The notes under the pieces were generated by a model that worked only from the letters and a program-made list of their open reading frames with translations, had not been told where the DNA came from and did no database searches. Below are positions 34,387 through 43,338 of a DNA stretch of 64,000 nt, one piece after another. The translations under genes and the position numbers were made by a program. Position 1 is the stretch's first letter, and each line of letters opens with the position of its first letter. The stretch comes from RI-153 sp963721725. Its GTDB lineage: Bacteria; Chloroflexota; Anaerolineae; Caldilineales; Caldilineaceae. The stretch spans positions 132,458 through 196,457 of the forward strand of contig CAVRLX010000024.1 in assembly GCA_963721725.1 (NCBI GenBank). The letters run 5' to 3'.

Positions 34387-35058
34387 ATGCGTCCTACGGA
34401 TGAGATCTACGATTTTGTTGCGATTGGTGAATTGGCCGACACGACCAAACAGTTTATTTATCACAGCCTTGCCTATAACGTGCGCCATTTGAACAAAGCG
34501 CTCGGTATGGAACGGGTGGGACCGATGGTGATGCAGCAAGCGCGTGAGTATTTGGGGCGCGTGCGCGAAGGCTTTGTGCTCAGTGTCCGCACTGCCGATG
34601 TCACCAGCAAAGATGAACTGGGATTCCTCTTGGAACGGGTGATGCTGGATTGGGAGATGCTCAGCGCAGAACTGGGGCTGAGCCAATCCGACAGCCCACA
34701 GATGCCAGGGCGTGTCGAGGCTGTGCGCGATCAACTGCTGGCTTTTGGCATGGCTGCCGTGGCGCTGGGCATGTTGCCCCGCCTACCCAGCGAAGAAGTC
34801 ACCTTCCCCAAAAGCTATCGCACCCCCGCCACCTACGCGGATATCCCCGTGCCCACCACGCCCGCCGCCATGTTACAGCGCATTGAAGAACTGGAAAAGA
34901 TGATTTGGCAGATCGCCTCGCAAGATCTGATTGAACTGGCCGAGCGCCGCTACGATCCACTGCGCCGCACTTATGGCTTTTTTGAATCCAGCGCCTGGCT
35001 CACCCGCCACGAAAGCAGCCGATTTGGCGTCAACCCGCGCAACAATTCGCTGCTCTAA
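34387..35058 (+). CDS. Conserved-looking protein of unknown function
   Basis: The protein is 223 aa. Start at ATG 34387, chosen for GGAGGGAG 7-14 bases upstream. Predominantly helical: residues 1-110 (EIYDFVAIGELADTTKQFIYHSL; MVMQQAREYLGRVREGFVL), a Pro/Thr linker near residue 145, then an amphipathic helix (MLQRIEELEKMIWQIASQDLIELAERRYDPL) and a basic C-terminal tail. No signal peptide, membrane helix or known motif. A terminator follows 50 bp after the stop, so it is probably transcribed alone. Confidence 0.7.
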   Translation: MRPTDEIYDFVAIGELADTTKQFIYHSLAYNVRHLNKALGMERVGPMVMQQAREYLGRVREGFVLSVRTADVTSKDELGFLLERVMLDWEMLSAELGLSQSDSPQMPGRVEAVRDQLLAFGMAAVALGMLPRLPSEEVTFPKSYRTPATYADIPVPTTPAAMLQRIEELEKMIWQIASQDLIELAERRYDPLRRTYGFFESSAWLTRHESSRFGVNPRNNSLL

Positions 35059-35107
35059 CCGATAGCTTTCCGATTTAGCCGCAAGACAAAAGGTCAAACG
35101 CCTTTCA

Positions 35108-35145
35108 AACGCAGCCCACGCTATTTTAGTGTGGGCTGCGTTTTT
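35108..35145 (+). terminator. Rho-independent terminator
   Basis: AACGCAGCCCAC pairs with GTGGGCTGCGTT around a TA-rich loop, then T5. It ends the 34387-35058 transcript. Confidence 0.9.
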
Positions 35146-35153
35146 GATCGCCC

Positions 35154-35187
35154 AGAAGTGGAACTTTTCTGAAAAGTTCCGCTTCTT
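35154..35187. repeat. Palindrome family member 2 (GAAGTGGAAC type)
   Basis: AGAAGTGGAACTTTTC pairs with GAAAAGTTCCGCTTCT, with one G-T wobble. It is closely related to the palindromes at 24690-24720 and 43995-44025. Here it stands directly behind an ordinary terminator, so it is redundant as a terminator. Confidence 0.6.
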
Positions 35188-35194
35188 CTAGCCT

Positions 35195-36278
35195 ATGTTG
35201 AATAGGATAGTTGCTGTGAAAGTTCTCTGGATACCCCTCACGTTATTCCTGTTAATGTTATTCCTGTTAATACTGGCTGCCTTGCCCATAGCCGCACAGT
35301 TGCCCACAGAGCGCCCAATTTTCCGAGACGTTGCCGAACCAGATGCGCTGCTCGCCTTCCACTCAGGCGATCAGTTCCCCGACAGCCTAACCTTGGAAGT
35401 GCGCCGCAATCAGGGATCGTATCTGTTGCATGATCTGATAAGCACCGAAGCGACCCGTCTCACAGGTGCGTTTTATCTGGCCGAGCCACTGCCCCAGACT
35501 TTTGCGCTCGCCAACGATCCCACGCCAGCAGACTCCTACGACGATTTGGCAAATGTCTATGTGGGATTTTTGCCAGTGGCAGCCCAGGCCCAGCGCCTTG
35601 TGGTCGAAATCGGCGCGGCTGATGTTGCCAGGAGGGAGACACCCTAGTATGGGAGATGGATAGCAGCCTACTAGACTATGCGATGACATCCAACCAGCAA
35701 GATCCGAACTGCGATACCGGCTTTGAGGGCTACGTAGATCTGGCCGAATCGCAGATTTTGCCGCGACCGCAGATCCACGGCGATGAATCGTCTATGATGC
35801 TACCCAAAACCGCGGCGTTTCCATTGCCAGCCCCGATCATGGCGCGACAATCGTGATTGAATATGACGATGTGGAACCCGCCCCGGCGGGCAGCACGAAA
35901 GAACGCTATGATTTCGAGATAGTTGTGCGGCGGTCTGTACGCCATACATCCTACACGCCAGAGATCGTTTTTGCCTATGGCCCCATGCAAAATCCCCGTG
36001 CCGTGGAAACCATCGGCTTGGAGAATATCGACGGCAGTCAGGCCCTCCACTATCCGTTGCCGGACGATATCCCCTTACACGAAGGACTGATTCTCTGCTT
36101 CGATTGGATGGAGGCAATTTCTATTACCTATCAAGCGCGGATTGACCCGCACAGCCCCTACACCACGTTGGTCAGCCAAGTGGAAAACAGCGTAGGGTAT
36201 CCCCATAGTGGACACGGCCAGAGCAGCCATGGGCTGCCCATGAAGTCCGTTCTCCACTTGCCCGCCATGCAGAAATGA
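35195..36278 (+). pseudogene. Broken gene for a secreted protein, two frameshifts
   Basis: Three open frames follow each other with consistent composition. 35195-about 35630 has a signal anchor and PTERPIFRDVAEPDALLAFHSG; then about 35630-35830 (TLVWEMDSSLLDYAM; DTGFEGYVDLAESQIL); then about 35831-36278 (DHGATIVIEYDDVEPAPAG). One missing G near 35630 (AGGAGGGAG) and one missing C at the CCCC run 35831-35834 would give a single product of about 361 aa. I do not recognise the family. It precedes a subtilase with only a hairpin between, so it may encode a companion of that protease. It may be a true pseudogene or sequencing error. Confidence 0.6.
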
Positions 36279-36288
36279 CTCCATAGAC

Positions 36289-36346
36289 GCTAGGAAAATT
36301 CACGGGTTTCATGCTAAAGTGTATGAAACCCGTGAATTTTCCTAGC
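36289..36346. terminator. Long perfect hairpin, 24-bp arms, before the subtilase gene
   Basis: The arms 36289-36312 and 36323-36346 are exactly complementary around a 10-base loop. It ends 14 bp before the ATG of the subtilase, so in RNA it would lie in the 5' leader and leave very little room for a ribosome site. Either it terminates upstream transcription, with the promoter inside it, or it controls translation. Confidence 0.6.
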
Positions 36347-36360
36347 CAAACTGGGGCCTC

Positions 36361-39300
36361 ATGACTCGTCTGATCCCTCTATCACTGATCTGTGTGGCCT
36401 ATGTCATTGCACTTGTATTGACCCTTTCCTTCAGTACCCGACTTCAAGCCGCACCACCGCCTGGCGAGCAGCTCCCGCCTCGCCCACTTACCGCCGCCGA
36501 GCAAACCGCTGCCCTGACCACTACGCCCATCGCAGGTGCGTCCGTGGCGGTCTTTATCGAACTCACCGATGAAGCCAGCGTGCGCACCTTCGCCCGCCAG
36601 CGTACCCGTGCCTCGCTCAGCATCGCCACCACAGCGGCACAGGCGCAAATAGCCCGGATTGAAGCGGCCCAAGCCACGTTGCTCGCCTCTGCCCTGCTGG
36701 CTGATGCACCGTTGTTGTTCCAAACGCAGCGCGTTCACAATGGGGTGGCGGTGATCATCGACCCGGCACGCATGGCCGAGATCGCCGCGCTGCCCGGTGT
36801 GGCGTCGGTGCATCCTCTGCCGCTGCACATGCCACAACTCAGCCAATCTGTGCCCCATCTAGGCACGCCCGCACTTTGGGATCATTTGCGCGCCACTGGG
36901 CTGGATGGCGAAACGGTTTCGATTGGCATCATTGACACCGGTATTGATTATTTGCATGTGGATTTTGGCGGGCCGGGCACAGGCTATAAAACGAATGACA
37001 CCACGGTGATCACCGATTCTAGCGTTTTTCCCAATGCCAAAGTGGTGGGAGGCTACGATTTTTCCGGGGACCGCTACGACGCCCGGCCCGACGGTGTCTC
37101 AGTTCCCCAGCCTGATCCCGATCCCATGGACTGTTGGGGACACGGAACCCACGTTTCCGGTATCGCCGGGGGCTATGGCGTGCTTCAAAATGGCAGCCCC
37201 TATCAAGGAGAGTATGGCAGCGATCTTGGTATGAGTCAGTTTGCCATTGCCCCTGGCGTGGCCCCGCGCGCCAAGCTCTATGCCCTTAAAATCTTTGGCT
37301 GTACGGGCTTTTCACAGCTAACCACCTTGGCGATTGAATGGGCCGTGGACCCTAACCGCGACGGCGATTTCTCGGATCGGCTGGACGTGCTGAACCTTTC
37401 CCTAGGATCGGCTTTTGGTTCGCAACTGGACCCAAGCTCTGTGGCGTTGGAGAATGCATCGCTCACAGGCATGGTCATCGCTGCCGCGGCAGGCAACAGC
37501 GGCGATACGTACTTTATTGCCGCCTCGCCAGGAGTGGCAGCCGGGGTTATTAGCGTTGCCTCGTCTGCCATTGTGCGCGTGGACAAGGCACGCCGACGCT
37601 TTGTGGATATTATCTCGCCCTTTTCGGCACGCGGGCCGCGCCGTGGTGATCTGCTTCCCAAACCCGACATCACCGCGCCTGGCAGCAACATACAATCGGC
37701 TGCGGCGGGCACGGGGAAAGGATCCATGACCAGCAGCGGAACCTCAATGGCGACGCCACACGTGGCCGGGGCGGCGGCGCTCTTGCGCCAGCTTCACCCA
37801 GAGTGGAGCGGCGACGAAATTAAGGCGCTTTTGCTCAACACCGCTCGCCATGATCTCTTTAGCTCTCTTTCCTATCCTCCCGTGCTCTATGGCGCGGGCC
37901 GGGCCGGGGCTGGTCGGCTGGATCTGTTCAACGCGCTCAAGGCCGAGATTGTAGTCTATAACAGCGACTCACCTGGGCAAGGAACGCTTTCGTTTGGTGC
38001 GCCCACGGTCTCTGCCGAGACCATGGCATTAAAATCTGTGCGTGTAATCAACAAAAGCGCCATCACCCAGACGCTCGTTGTCCAATATCTGCCCACGGTG
38101 GATCTGCCAGGGGTGCAGATCGAACCCCTGGGGCATAACCCGTTGACGATTGGTCCCTTTGGGCAGGCCAATGTACCGGTGGTTTTCACGGCCCAAGCCA
38201 ATGCGCTGCACAACGTACCCGATCCCACCGTGGCTCGGCGCACCTATTTCGCCCGCCATTGGCTTACCGAAGAGACAGGTCATCTCTACTTTTGGCCGCC
38301 GCTTGCCCGTTTTCATGGCGAATTTTTGTCATCCACCCAGCCCAATGTGCGCGGCGAGGCGCAGTTTTTGCTATCACCGGTCACCAGAGTACTGTCATAC
38401 ACGCTCATGATTTCGGCGACAAGCGCGCCCACACTCACGGCTGCGACTCTGCGCTATGCCCTCAGCGAAGAGTACCCTGTGCTTTATGCTCTCCACGGCG
38501 AGCGGATTGCCACAACCAATCGGGTCACCATGACCGGCTCGATGACGGTAACCGCGGAGACAATGCGCTGGCTGGCAATGGATGGGTTTGACGTCACCCT
38601 GGCGCATGCTAACGGCACTCTGACGGGAACAGTGCAGAGTGATCAGGCCATCATCCGCCAGCCGGTCTATGCCGCCCCCCGGCCAGCCGCGTCCATGCGC
38701 GCACAGCCTTCGCCCATAGACTTGGGCTTTGAGATCCACGGCGAACGGCAACTAAAATTGGTCGGCGATGGGCTGAAACCGAATCAATCTCTGGATGCCA
38801 GCGCTTTCCCCACGGATACTGTTTCGTTGGTCAGCGTGCTGGATCTAGCCTTTGCCAGCCCCAACGAAAGCGGCAGTACAGGCGAGGTTGACCATGCCGA
38901 TCTGCGCCATGTGGGGATCGCCTCTAATGTGCGCACTGATCTGCCTGTGGGGCTGCCCAGAGAGATTGCCAACACACAGATTATTTTTGGAATCAGCACC
39001 TATGGGGAATGGTCCACACCCAACGAAGTGGGTTTCCGCATCCAAATTGATACCAACAAGGACGGCACCACAGATTACGTGTTGCGAACATCCAGCGTGG
39101 GCGCGTTTATTGGCACGGGCGCCAACGATGAATTTGTGGGCGTGCTGGATGATCTTACCAAAAATCAGGCGAAAATCACCTATTTTTTGAATTTGGTCTC
39201 ATCGGCCGAGTTCAACACCGCCATCTTCAACAACAATGTATTGCTGTTAGCGGTGAACGCCGCCGATTTGGGCTTGTCACCCGCCCAGAGTGAGTTTAAT

Positions 39301-39609
39301 TTTACAGTTAGTGGGTATAGCCGGAATACAAGTCAGGGCGACTTGCTGATCGATCAGAGTGGATTGCTTACATACGATGTGGCACGTCCGGGGCTGAGTG
39401 CTACAGGCAGCGAGCTGGGGAATCTGCCTATCTTTTATGACCTGCCAGGAGAGCATCTGACCATTCACTTTGATCGAAATGCCTATGTGAAACAACAAAG
39501 CAAAGGTCTGCTTTTATTACATCATCACAACGAAAAAAATCTGCGTGCCGAGGTTATTCCCGTTACTTTCCGCTGGGGCTTTTATCTGCCTTGGCTTTCT
39601 GGTCAATAG
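36361..39609 (+). CDS. Secreted subtilisin-like serine peptidase (S8)
   Basis: The protein is 1082 aa. Signal peptide (residues 1-30, ending LQA-AP), an inhibitor-I9-like propeptide (VAVFIELTDEASVRTFARQR; NGVAVIIDPARMAEIAALPGV), then the S8 domain with the full triad Asp192 (GIIDTGID), His261 (GHGTHV) and Ser462 (SSGTSMATPHVAGAAALL). About 550 residues of beta-rich C-terminal domains follow, similar to the Fn3-like/P-domain tails of large subtilases. No cell-wall sorting signal is seen. Likely an extracellular protease for nutrient acquisition. The ribosome site is poor because of the hairpin immediately upstream. Confidence 0.92.
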   Translation: MTRLIPLSLICVAYVIALVLTLSFSTRLQAAPPPGEQLPPRPLTAAEQTAALTTTPIAGASVAVFIELTDEASVRTFARQRTRASLSIATTAAQAQIARIEAAQATLLASALLADAPLLFQTQRVHNGVAVIIDPARMAEIAALPGVASVHPLPLHMPQLSQSVPHLGTPALWDHLRATGLDGETVSIGIIDTGIDYLHVDFGGPGTGYKTNDTTVITDSSVFPNAKVVGGYDFSGDRYDARPDGVSVPQPDPDPMDCWGHGTHVSGIAGGYGVLQNGSPYQGEYGSDLGMSQFAIAPGVAPRAKLYALKIFGCTGFSQLTTLAIEWAVDPNRDGDFSDRLDVLNLSLGSAFGSQLDPSSVALENASLTGMVIAAAAGNSGDTYFIAASPGVAAGVISVASSAIVRVDKARRRFVDIISPFSARGPRRGDLLPKPDITAPGSNIQSAAAGTGKGSMTSSGTSMATPHVAGAAALLRQLHPEWSGDEIKALLLNTARHDLFSSLSYPPVLYGAGRAGAGRLDLFNALKAEIVVYNSDSPGQGTLSFGAPTVSAETMALKSVRVINKSAITQTLVVQYLPTVDLPGVQIEPLGHNPLTIGPFGQANVPVVFTAQANALHNVPDPTVARRTYFARHWLTEETGHLYFWPPLARFHGEFLSSTQPNVRGEAQFLLSPVTRVLSYTLMISATSAPTLTAATLRYALSEEYPVLYALHGERIATTNRVTMTGSMTVTAETMRWLAMDGFDVTLAHANGTLTGTVQSDQAIIRQPVYAAPRPAASMRAQPSPIDLGFEIHGERQLKLVGDGLKPNQSLDASAFPTDTVSLVSVLDLAFASPNESGSTGEVDHADLRHVGIASNVRTDLPVGLPREIANTQIIFGISTYGEWSTPNEVGFRIQIDTNKDGTTDYVLRTSSVGAFIGTGANDEFVGVLDDLTKNQAKITYFLNLVSSAEFNTAIFNNNVLLLAVNAADLGLSPAQSEFNFTVSGYSRNTSQGDLLIDQSGLLTYDVARPGLSATGSELGNLPIFYDLPGEHLTIHFDRNAYVKQQSKGLLLLHHHNEKNLRAEVIPVTFRWGFYLPWLSGQ

Positions 39610-39617
39610 CAGGGCGT

Positions 39618-40319
39618 TTAGTTTAGAAAGAGGAGCCTGCCGCATCCGGGACAATAGGTGAGGCTATGCTCGCGGCGCACATCGCCAATCACGCCTGTGG
39701 GAACCTGGATGTGGCAGGCTCCACAGATGTCTTCTTCAAGTTTGGCAATGGCAATGCCATGTTTACGCTTACGCAGATGTTCGTACTGCTCCAAATCGGC
39801 GGCGCTGATCTTTTCCACCGTCTGTTCGCGCAGCCGCTTCAAATAAACAAACTCGCGTTTGCGCTGGTGCAGTTCATCTTCCACTGCCTGTTGTTTATTC
39901 TGCCAATCACTTTCCAGCGTTGAAAGGGTTGCGGCCTGCTGTGACAGCGTATTACTCAGTTCTTCAATCGTAAGGAGCGCTTCCACCCCACGGTCTTCCA
40001 CACTGCTCTTGTGGCGCTGCATCGATTCAATGCTGGTCTGTAACACTTCCAACTCTTTGGGATTGCGCACCTGCCCGCTCATCAAGCGTTGTTCCGATTC
40101 GCTGATCTTCTCGCTGAGCGATTGCGATTCTAGTTCAGCATCCTTTTGGGTGCGTTGCCAAGTCTGTAACGATGTTTTGGTGTTGGTAACCTTGTCGCGG
40201 ACCGATTTTAACTCCCCCGACCCTTCGGCCATCCCTTGCAATTGCAAAAGTCGGCGTCGCACTTTATCCCAGGTCAAGTCAATTTCCTGTAATTGGTAGA
40301 GTGTTCGGCTCGTACTCAC
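39618..40319 (-). CDS. Coiled-coil C4-type zinc ribbon protein
   Basis: The protein is 233 aa. Residues about 10-185 form a long antiparallel coiled coil (heptads through LQTWQRTQKDAELESQSLSEK), and the C-terminus is a zinc ribbon: CGACHIQVPTG ... YCPGCGRLLF. This is the widespread DUF164/CdsZ-type family thought to act on nucleic acid or in translation; the molecular role is not firmly known. It is convergent with the subtilase gene, 8 bp apart. Confidence 0.85.
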   Translation of the reverse strand: MSTSRTLYQLQEIDLTWDKVRRRLLQLQGMAEGSGELKSVRDKVTNTKTSLQTWQRTQKDAELESQSLSEKISESEQRLMSGQVRNPKELEVLQTSIESMQRHKSSVEDRGVEALLTIEELSNTLSQQAATLSTLESDWQNKQQAVEDELHQRKREFVYLKRLREQTVEKISAADLEQYEHLRKRKHGIAIAKLEEDICGACHIQVPTGVIGDVRREHSLTYCPGCGRLLFLN

Positions 40320-40465
40320 AGCAACTCCTTCAGAGAGATGGGGACCAGTGGCGAAAGCGAGATCGTCCCCGCATTATATCACCGGAGATCCTCGCCATGC
40401 AACCAGAGGTGGCTTGCGAAAATTGAAGAAATCCACAAATACGCATATTGGCGGTGCGAGTGCCA

Positions 40466-40495
40466 TTGAAGAATGTATGATATAAATGATATACT
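40466..40495 (+). promoter_or_regulatory. Candidate promoter for the response regulator gene
   Basis: TTGAAG (40466-40471) and TATACT (40490-40495) are spaced 18 bp apart, about 100 bp before the ATG at 40597. The -10 is good, the -35 moderate. Confidence 0.4.
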
Positions 40496-40596
40496 CAGGC
40501 CAACAAAGCAGGACTTCAGCAAAAAGACAAGATCTTCTACTTGACCCGTATAATAATCAAATCGTTCGGGTTTTGTTGTTCATTTGAGAGGAAATT

Positions 40597-41337
40597 ATGG
40601 CAAGCGTTTCTGAATATCGCAACATTGATAAAGATATTGATACCATCCGTGTCATGATCGTTGAGGATCACCCTCTTTTTGGTCAAGGGCTGCGCCGCGT
40701 CCTTGAGGGCGAAGATGATCTACGCGTGATTGCAGAAGTGGAAGATGGCGCTGAATCCGTGGTGCGAGCGCTGGAACTTCAGCCCGATGTGATCTTGATG
40801 GACATTAACCTTCCGGGGAAAAATGGCCTGCAAGCCACCCGTGAAATCAAAAATAGCACCAACGGTCATGCCATTGGCATTATCATCTTGACCGCTTATC
40901 ATGACGATGAACAGCTTTTCCACGCCCTGCGCGCCGGGGCTGCCGCCTATTACCCCAAAGATGTTATGCCCAGCGAGCTGATCCCGGCGGTGCGGGCTGT
41001 GGCCGAAAACAGCTATGTCATCGGCGAAGAAGTGATGAACCGGCCCCAAGTGGCGCGCTGGATGATTCGGCAATTTGAAGAGCTTGCCATCTTTGGCGAA
41101 TCGCCCGACGAAATGTTCATGCCCCTTAGCCCGCGCGAGATGGAAATTTTGCAATTCATCACACGGGGGGCCAGCAACAAAGAGATCGCCCACGCGCTGG
41201 GTATCAGCCGCCAAACTGTGAAGAACCACATGAGCAGCATCCTGCGCAAACTGGCTGTCAACGACCGCACACAAGCGGCGGTGTTAGCTCTACGTCGTGG
41301 CTGGGTGCGGCTCGAAGATACCACATCCCTAGGCTAA
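40597..41337 (+). CDS. NarL/FixJ-family response regulator
   Basis: The protein is 246 aa. Receiver domain with the acidic pocket (VEDHPLF) and phosphoacceptor Asp69 (LMDINLPG), the Thr/Lys positions in LTAYHDDEQ and YYPKDV. The C-terminal LuxR-type HTH is LSPREMEILQFITRGASNKEIAHALGISRQ-type, with TVKNHMSSILRKL as recognition part. No histidine kinase is adjacent, so it is an orphan here. A clear terminator follows. Confidence 0.93.
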   Translation: MASVSEYRNIDKDIDTIRVMIVEDHPLFGQGLRRVLEGEDDLRVIAEVEDGAESVVRALELQPDVILMDINLPGKNGLQATREIKNSTNGHAIGIIILTAYHDDEQLFHALRAGAAAYYPKDVMPSELIPAVRAVAENSYVIGEEVMNRPQVARWMIRQFEELAIFGESPDEMFMPLSPREMEILQFITRGASNKEIAHALGISRQTVKNHMSSILRKLAVNDRTQAAVLALRRGWVRLEDTTSLG

Positions 41338-41370
41338 CTACATCCCTTCATGTTTCTCCTTTTGTGGATG

Positions 41371-41409
41371 GGGAGCGCATCGGCGGCCGCCGGTGCGCTC
41401 CCTTTTTTT
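41371..41409 (+). terminator. Rho-independent terminator
   Basis: GGGAGCGCA pairs with TGCGCTCCC (one G-T allowed) around a GC-rich inner stem, then T7. It ends the response regulator transcript. Confidence 0.88.
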
Positions 41410-41470
41410 GTCAATTGGCCTATTTTTTGCCACAATGAAGGTCACATCGACACTTGTCTTTTATTCAAGG

Positions 41471-41674
41471 ATGAAACAATTCATGACACGTATGCCGCCG
41501 GATCAAGGCGGACAGGGATTTATTGAATACGCCCTGATCATCATTCTCATCGCCATTGTGGTGCTTTCCATCTTGCTGATTGTGGGTGACGACCTGCGCA
41601 CGGTGATCAATGACCTGTTGCAACGCTGGTTTCCTTCCCAATCGGCCATTCCTTTTGCGTTCTGGATGACATGA
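41471..41674 (+). CDS. Flp-type IVb pilin-like small protein
   Basis: The protein is 67 aa from ATG 41471 (CAAGG upstream); an internal ATG at 41483 is an alternative. After a short hydrophilic leader it has QGFIEYALIIILIAIVVLSILLIVG, i.e. a Gly/Phe-x-Glu-Tyr prepilin processing region with the invariant Glu at +5-like position and a 20-residue hydrophobic helix. That is the Flp/Fap pilin signature. The short tail ends ...FAFWMT. No tad machinery is nearby. Its stop overlaps the ComF-family start by 4 bp. Confidence 0.75.
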   Translation: MKQFMTRMPPDQGGQGFIEYALIIILIAIVVLSILLIVGDDLRTVINDLLQRWFPSQSAIPFAFWMT

Positions 41675-42405
41675 GCGCCGCCTTTGGTCTGTGGGTTGAC
41701 AAGCTCTGGCAGGCAGGGGCCGATCTGCTCTTTCCGCCCCAATGTGTAGGGTGTCACACGCCGGGGGCATGGCTGTGTAATGGCTGCGCCCAGCGTGTGG
41801 AGCCTCTGCCAGCGGCCATCTGCGCCCGGTGTGGGCGCGCCCTCGCTGTACCCTCTCCAACCTGTTCCCAATGTCAATCGGCTGATTTCCCATTCCTCTG
41901 GGTGCGCGCCGCCGCGCTCTATACCGAACCTCTGCGCGCCGCCATCCACGCCCTCAAATATGAGGGGCGGGTGGAACTGGCCGAACCGCTCTCTCGTTAC
42001 TTGGTTGCCACTGTCCAGCCGCTGCGTGAACGTGGACAGATGGGCGTCTTGGATGGCTGCCTGCCTGTGCCACTGCACCCACGCCGGTTGGCCGAACGTG
42101 GCTATAACCAATCGGCGCTGCTGGCCGCTGCCTTTGCCCGCCGCACAAGGTATCCGTTTCATGAGGATTGGGTCTGGCGCAGTCGAGATACTCAATCCCA
42201 GGTGACGCTTTCGGCGGCAGAACGGCAACGCAACGTGGCCGATGCCTTCAGCGCCAGCCCAGCGGTGGCGGGTAAGCGCCTGTTGCTAATCGACGATGTT
42301 ACCACCACAGGGGCCACACTCATGGCCTGTGCCAAAGCCGTGCAGGCAGCGGGCGCGACAGAGGTTTACGGATTGGTCCTGGCGACACCCCATCTGGCCC
42401 CTTAG
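41671..42405 (+). CDS. ComF family phosphoribosyltransferase-like protein
   Basis: The protein is 244 aa. N-terminal double zinc ribbon (CVGCHTPGAWLCNGC; CARCGRAL...CSQC), then a type I phosphoribosyltransferase domain with the PRPP loop LLIDDVTTTGATL and the LKYEGRVELAEPL, PVPLHPRRLAERGYNQS family blocks. ComF is linked to DNA uptake and the processing of incoming single strands. Translationally coupled (ATGA) to the pilin gene, which is a plausible link to a transformation or pilus function together with the ComEA-like protein at 12588. Confidence 0.9.
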   Translation: MSAAFGLWVDKLWQAGADLLFPPQCVGCHTPGAWLCNGCAQRVEPLPAAICARCGRALAVPSPTCSQCQSADFPFLWVRAAALYTEPLRAAIHALKYEGRVELAEPLSRYLVATVQPLRERGQMGVLDGCLPVPLHPRRLAERGYNQSALLAAAFARRTRYPFHEDWVWRSRDTQSQVTLSAAERQRNVADAFSASPAVAGKRLLLIDDVTTTGATLMACAKAVQAAGATEVYGLVLATPHLAP

Positions 42406-42597
42406 CCAGGGCTGGGCTACGCCAAATAGTCAGTTGACAAGCCTTGGTTGCGATCCTACAATGGAGGTCATTGAAGAAGTATCTGTTTTTTCAATTGCCC
42501 CCTTAGTATTCTCTTCGTGGTTGGCGCAGGGTTCCTCACACGAAACCGTGCGTTCAAATTCACACAGTGTTGTGTGTCAGAAAGGAGATTTCCCCTT

Positions 42598-43161
42598 ATG
42601 AAACTAGACGTTCATGGCCGAAACATCGAGATCACCGATTGGATTCGAGAATATGTGGAAAAGAAGGTGAGCCGTTTGGAGCGCATTCTCCCCCAAGCTC
42701 GGGAGGCCCACGCCGATCTAGTGCAGGCAGATACACGCTCAGCGTCAGATCGGTATACGGCGCAGTTGACCATCTGGACCAATGGGCAGATCCTCCGGGC
42801 GGAGGAATCAACGAGTGATATCTTTGCCTCGATTGATGCCATTGCTGATAAGATGTACCGCCAGATTGAGCATTACAAGGGCAAACGCTTCGAGAGCAAA
42901 CGTCGCGAGTCAGCGTCGATTGCCGAGGCCGAGGTAGCCGCCTATTTGGCCGATGTTGAGGAAACAGACGAGGATCGCAGCAATGTGGTGCGTTCCAAAC
43001 GCTTTATCGCCCAGCCGATGAATGTGGATGAGGCCATTGAGCAAATGGAACTGTTGGGCCATGATTTCTTTGTCTTTTACAGCATGGACGAGGGCAGCAT
43101 GAATGTGGTCTATAAGCGGCGGGATGGCAACTACGGGCTATTACAGCCGCAGAACGGCTAA
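42598..43161 (+). CDS. hpf: Ribosome hibernation promoting factor, long form
   Basis: The protein is 187 aa; AAGGAG lies 8-10 bases before ATG 42598. The N-terminal HPF/YfiA domain (LDVHGRNIEITDWIREYVEKKVSRLE) binds the 30S decoding region, and the C-terminal long-HPF dimerisation domain (NVVRSKRFIAQPMNVDEAIEQMELLGHDFFVF) dimerises ribosomes into 100S particles. Both domains are complete. A near-perfect terminator follows. Confidence 0.95.
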   Translation: MKLDVHGRNIEITDWIREYVEKKVSRLERILPQAREAHADLVQADTRSASDRYTAQLTIWTNGQILRAEESTSDIFASIDAIADKMYRQIEHYKGKRFESKRRESASIAEAEVAAYLADVEETDEDRSNVVRSKRFIAQPMNVDEAIEQMELLGHDFFVFYSMDEGSMNVVYKRRDGNYGLLQPQNG

Positions 43162-43183
43162 TCCCCATCTTTCGCTTGTAAGT

Positions 43184-43214
43184 AAAGTCCGGGGCAATTG
43201 CCCCGGACTTTTTT
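43184..43214 (+). terminator. Rho-independent terminator
   Basis: AAAGTCCGGGGCAA pairs with TTGCCCCGGACTTT, followed by T6. It ends hpf. Confidence 0.92.
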
Positions 43215-43232
43215 GTTTATAGGTAAAATAAT

Positions 43233-43307
43233 ACAGGTGCGACTCACTTGCCAAGGGGAGCGTGGTTGCCAAAAGACTGCATGGCGAGTGCGTCGCCCCT
43301 TAGACCT
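43233..43307 (+). repeat. 75-bp palindromic repeat, diverged copy
   Basis: Arms CAGGTGCGACTCACTTGCCA and TGGCGAGTGCGTCGCCCCTT, between the convergent hpf and isochorismatase genes. The loop differs from the other copies. Confidence 0.8.
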
Positions 43308-43338
43308 AAATTGATCCATTGATGGACTATAGGGCTGG

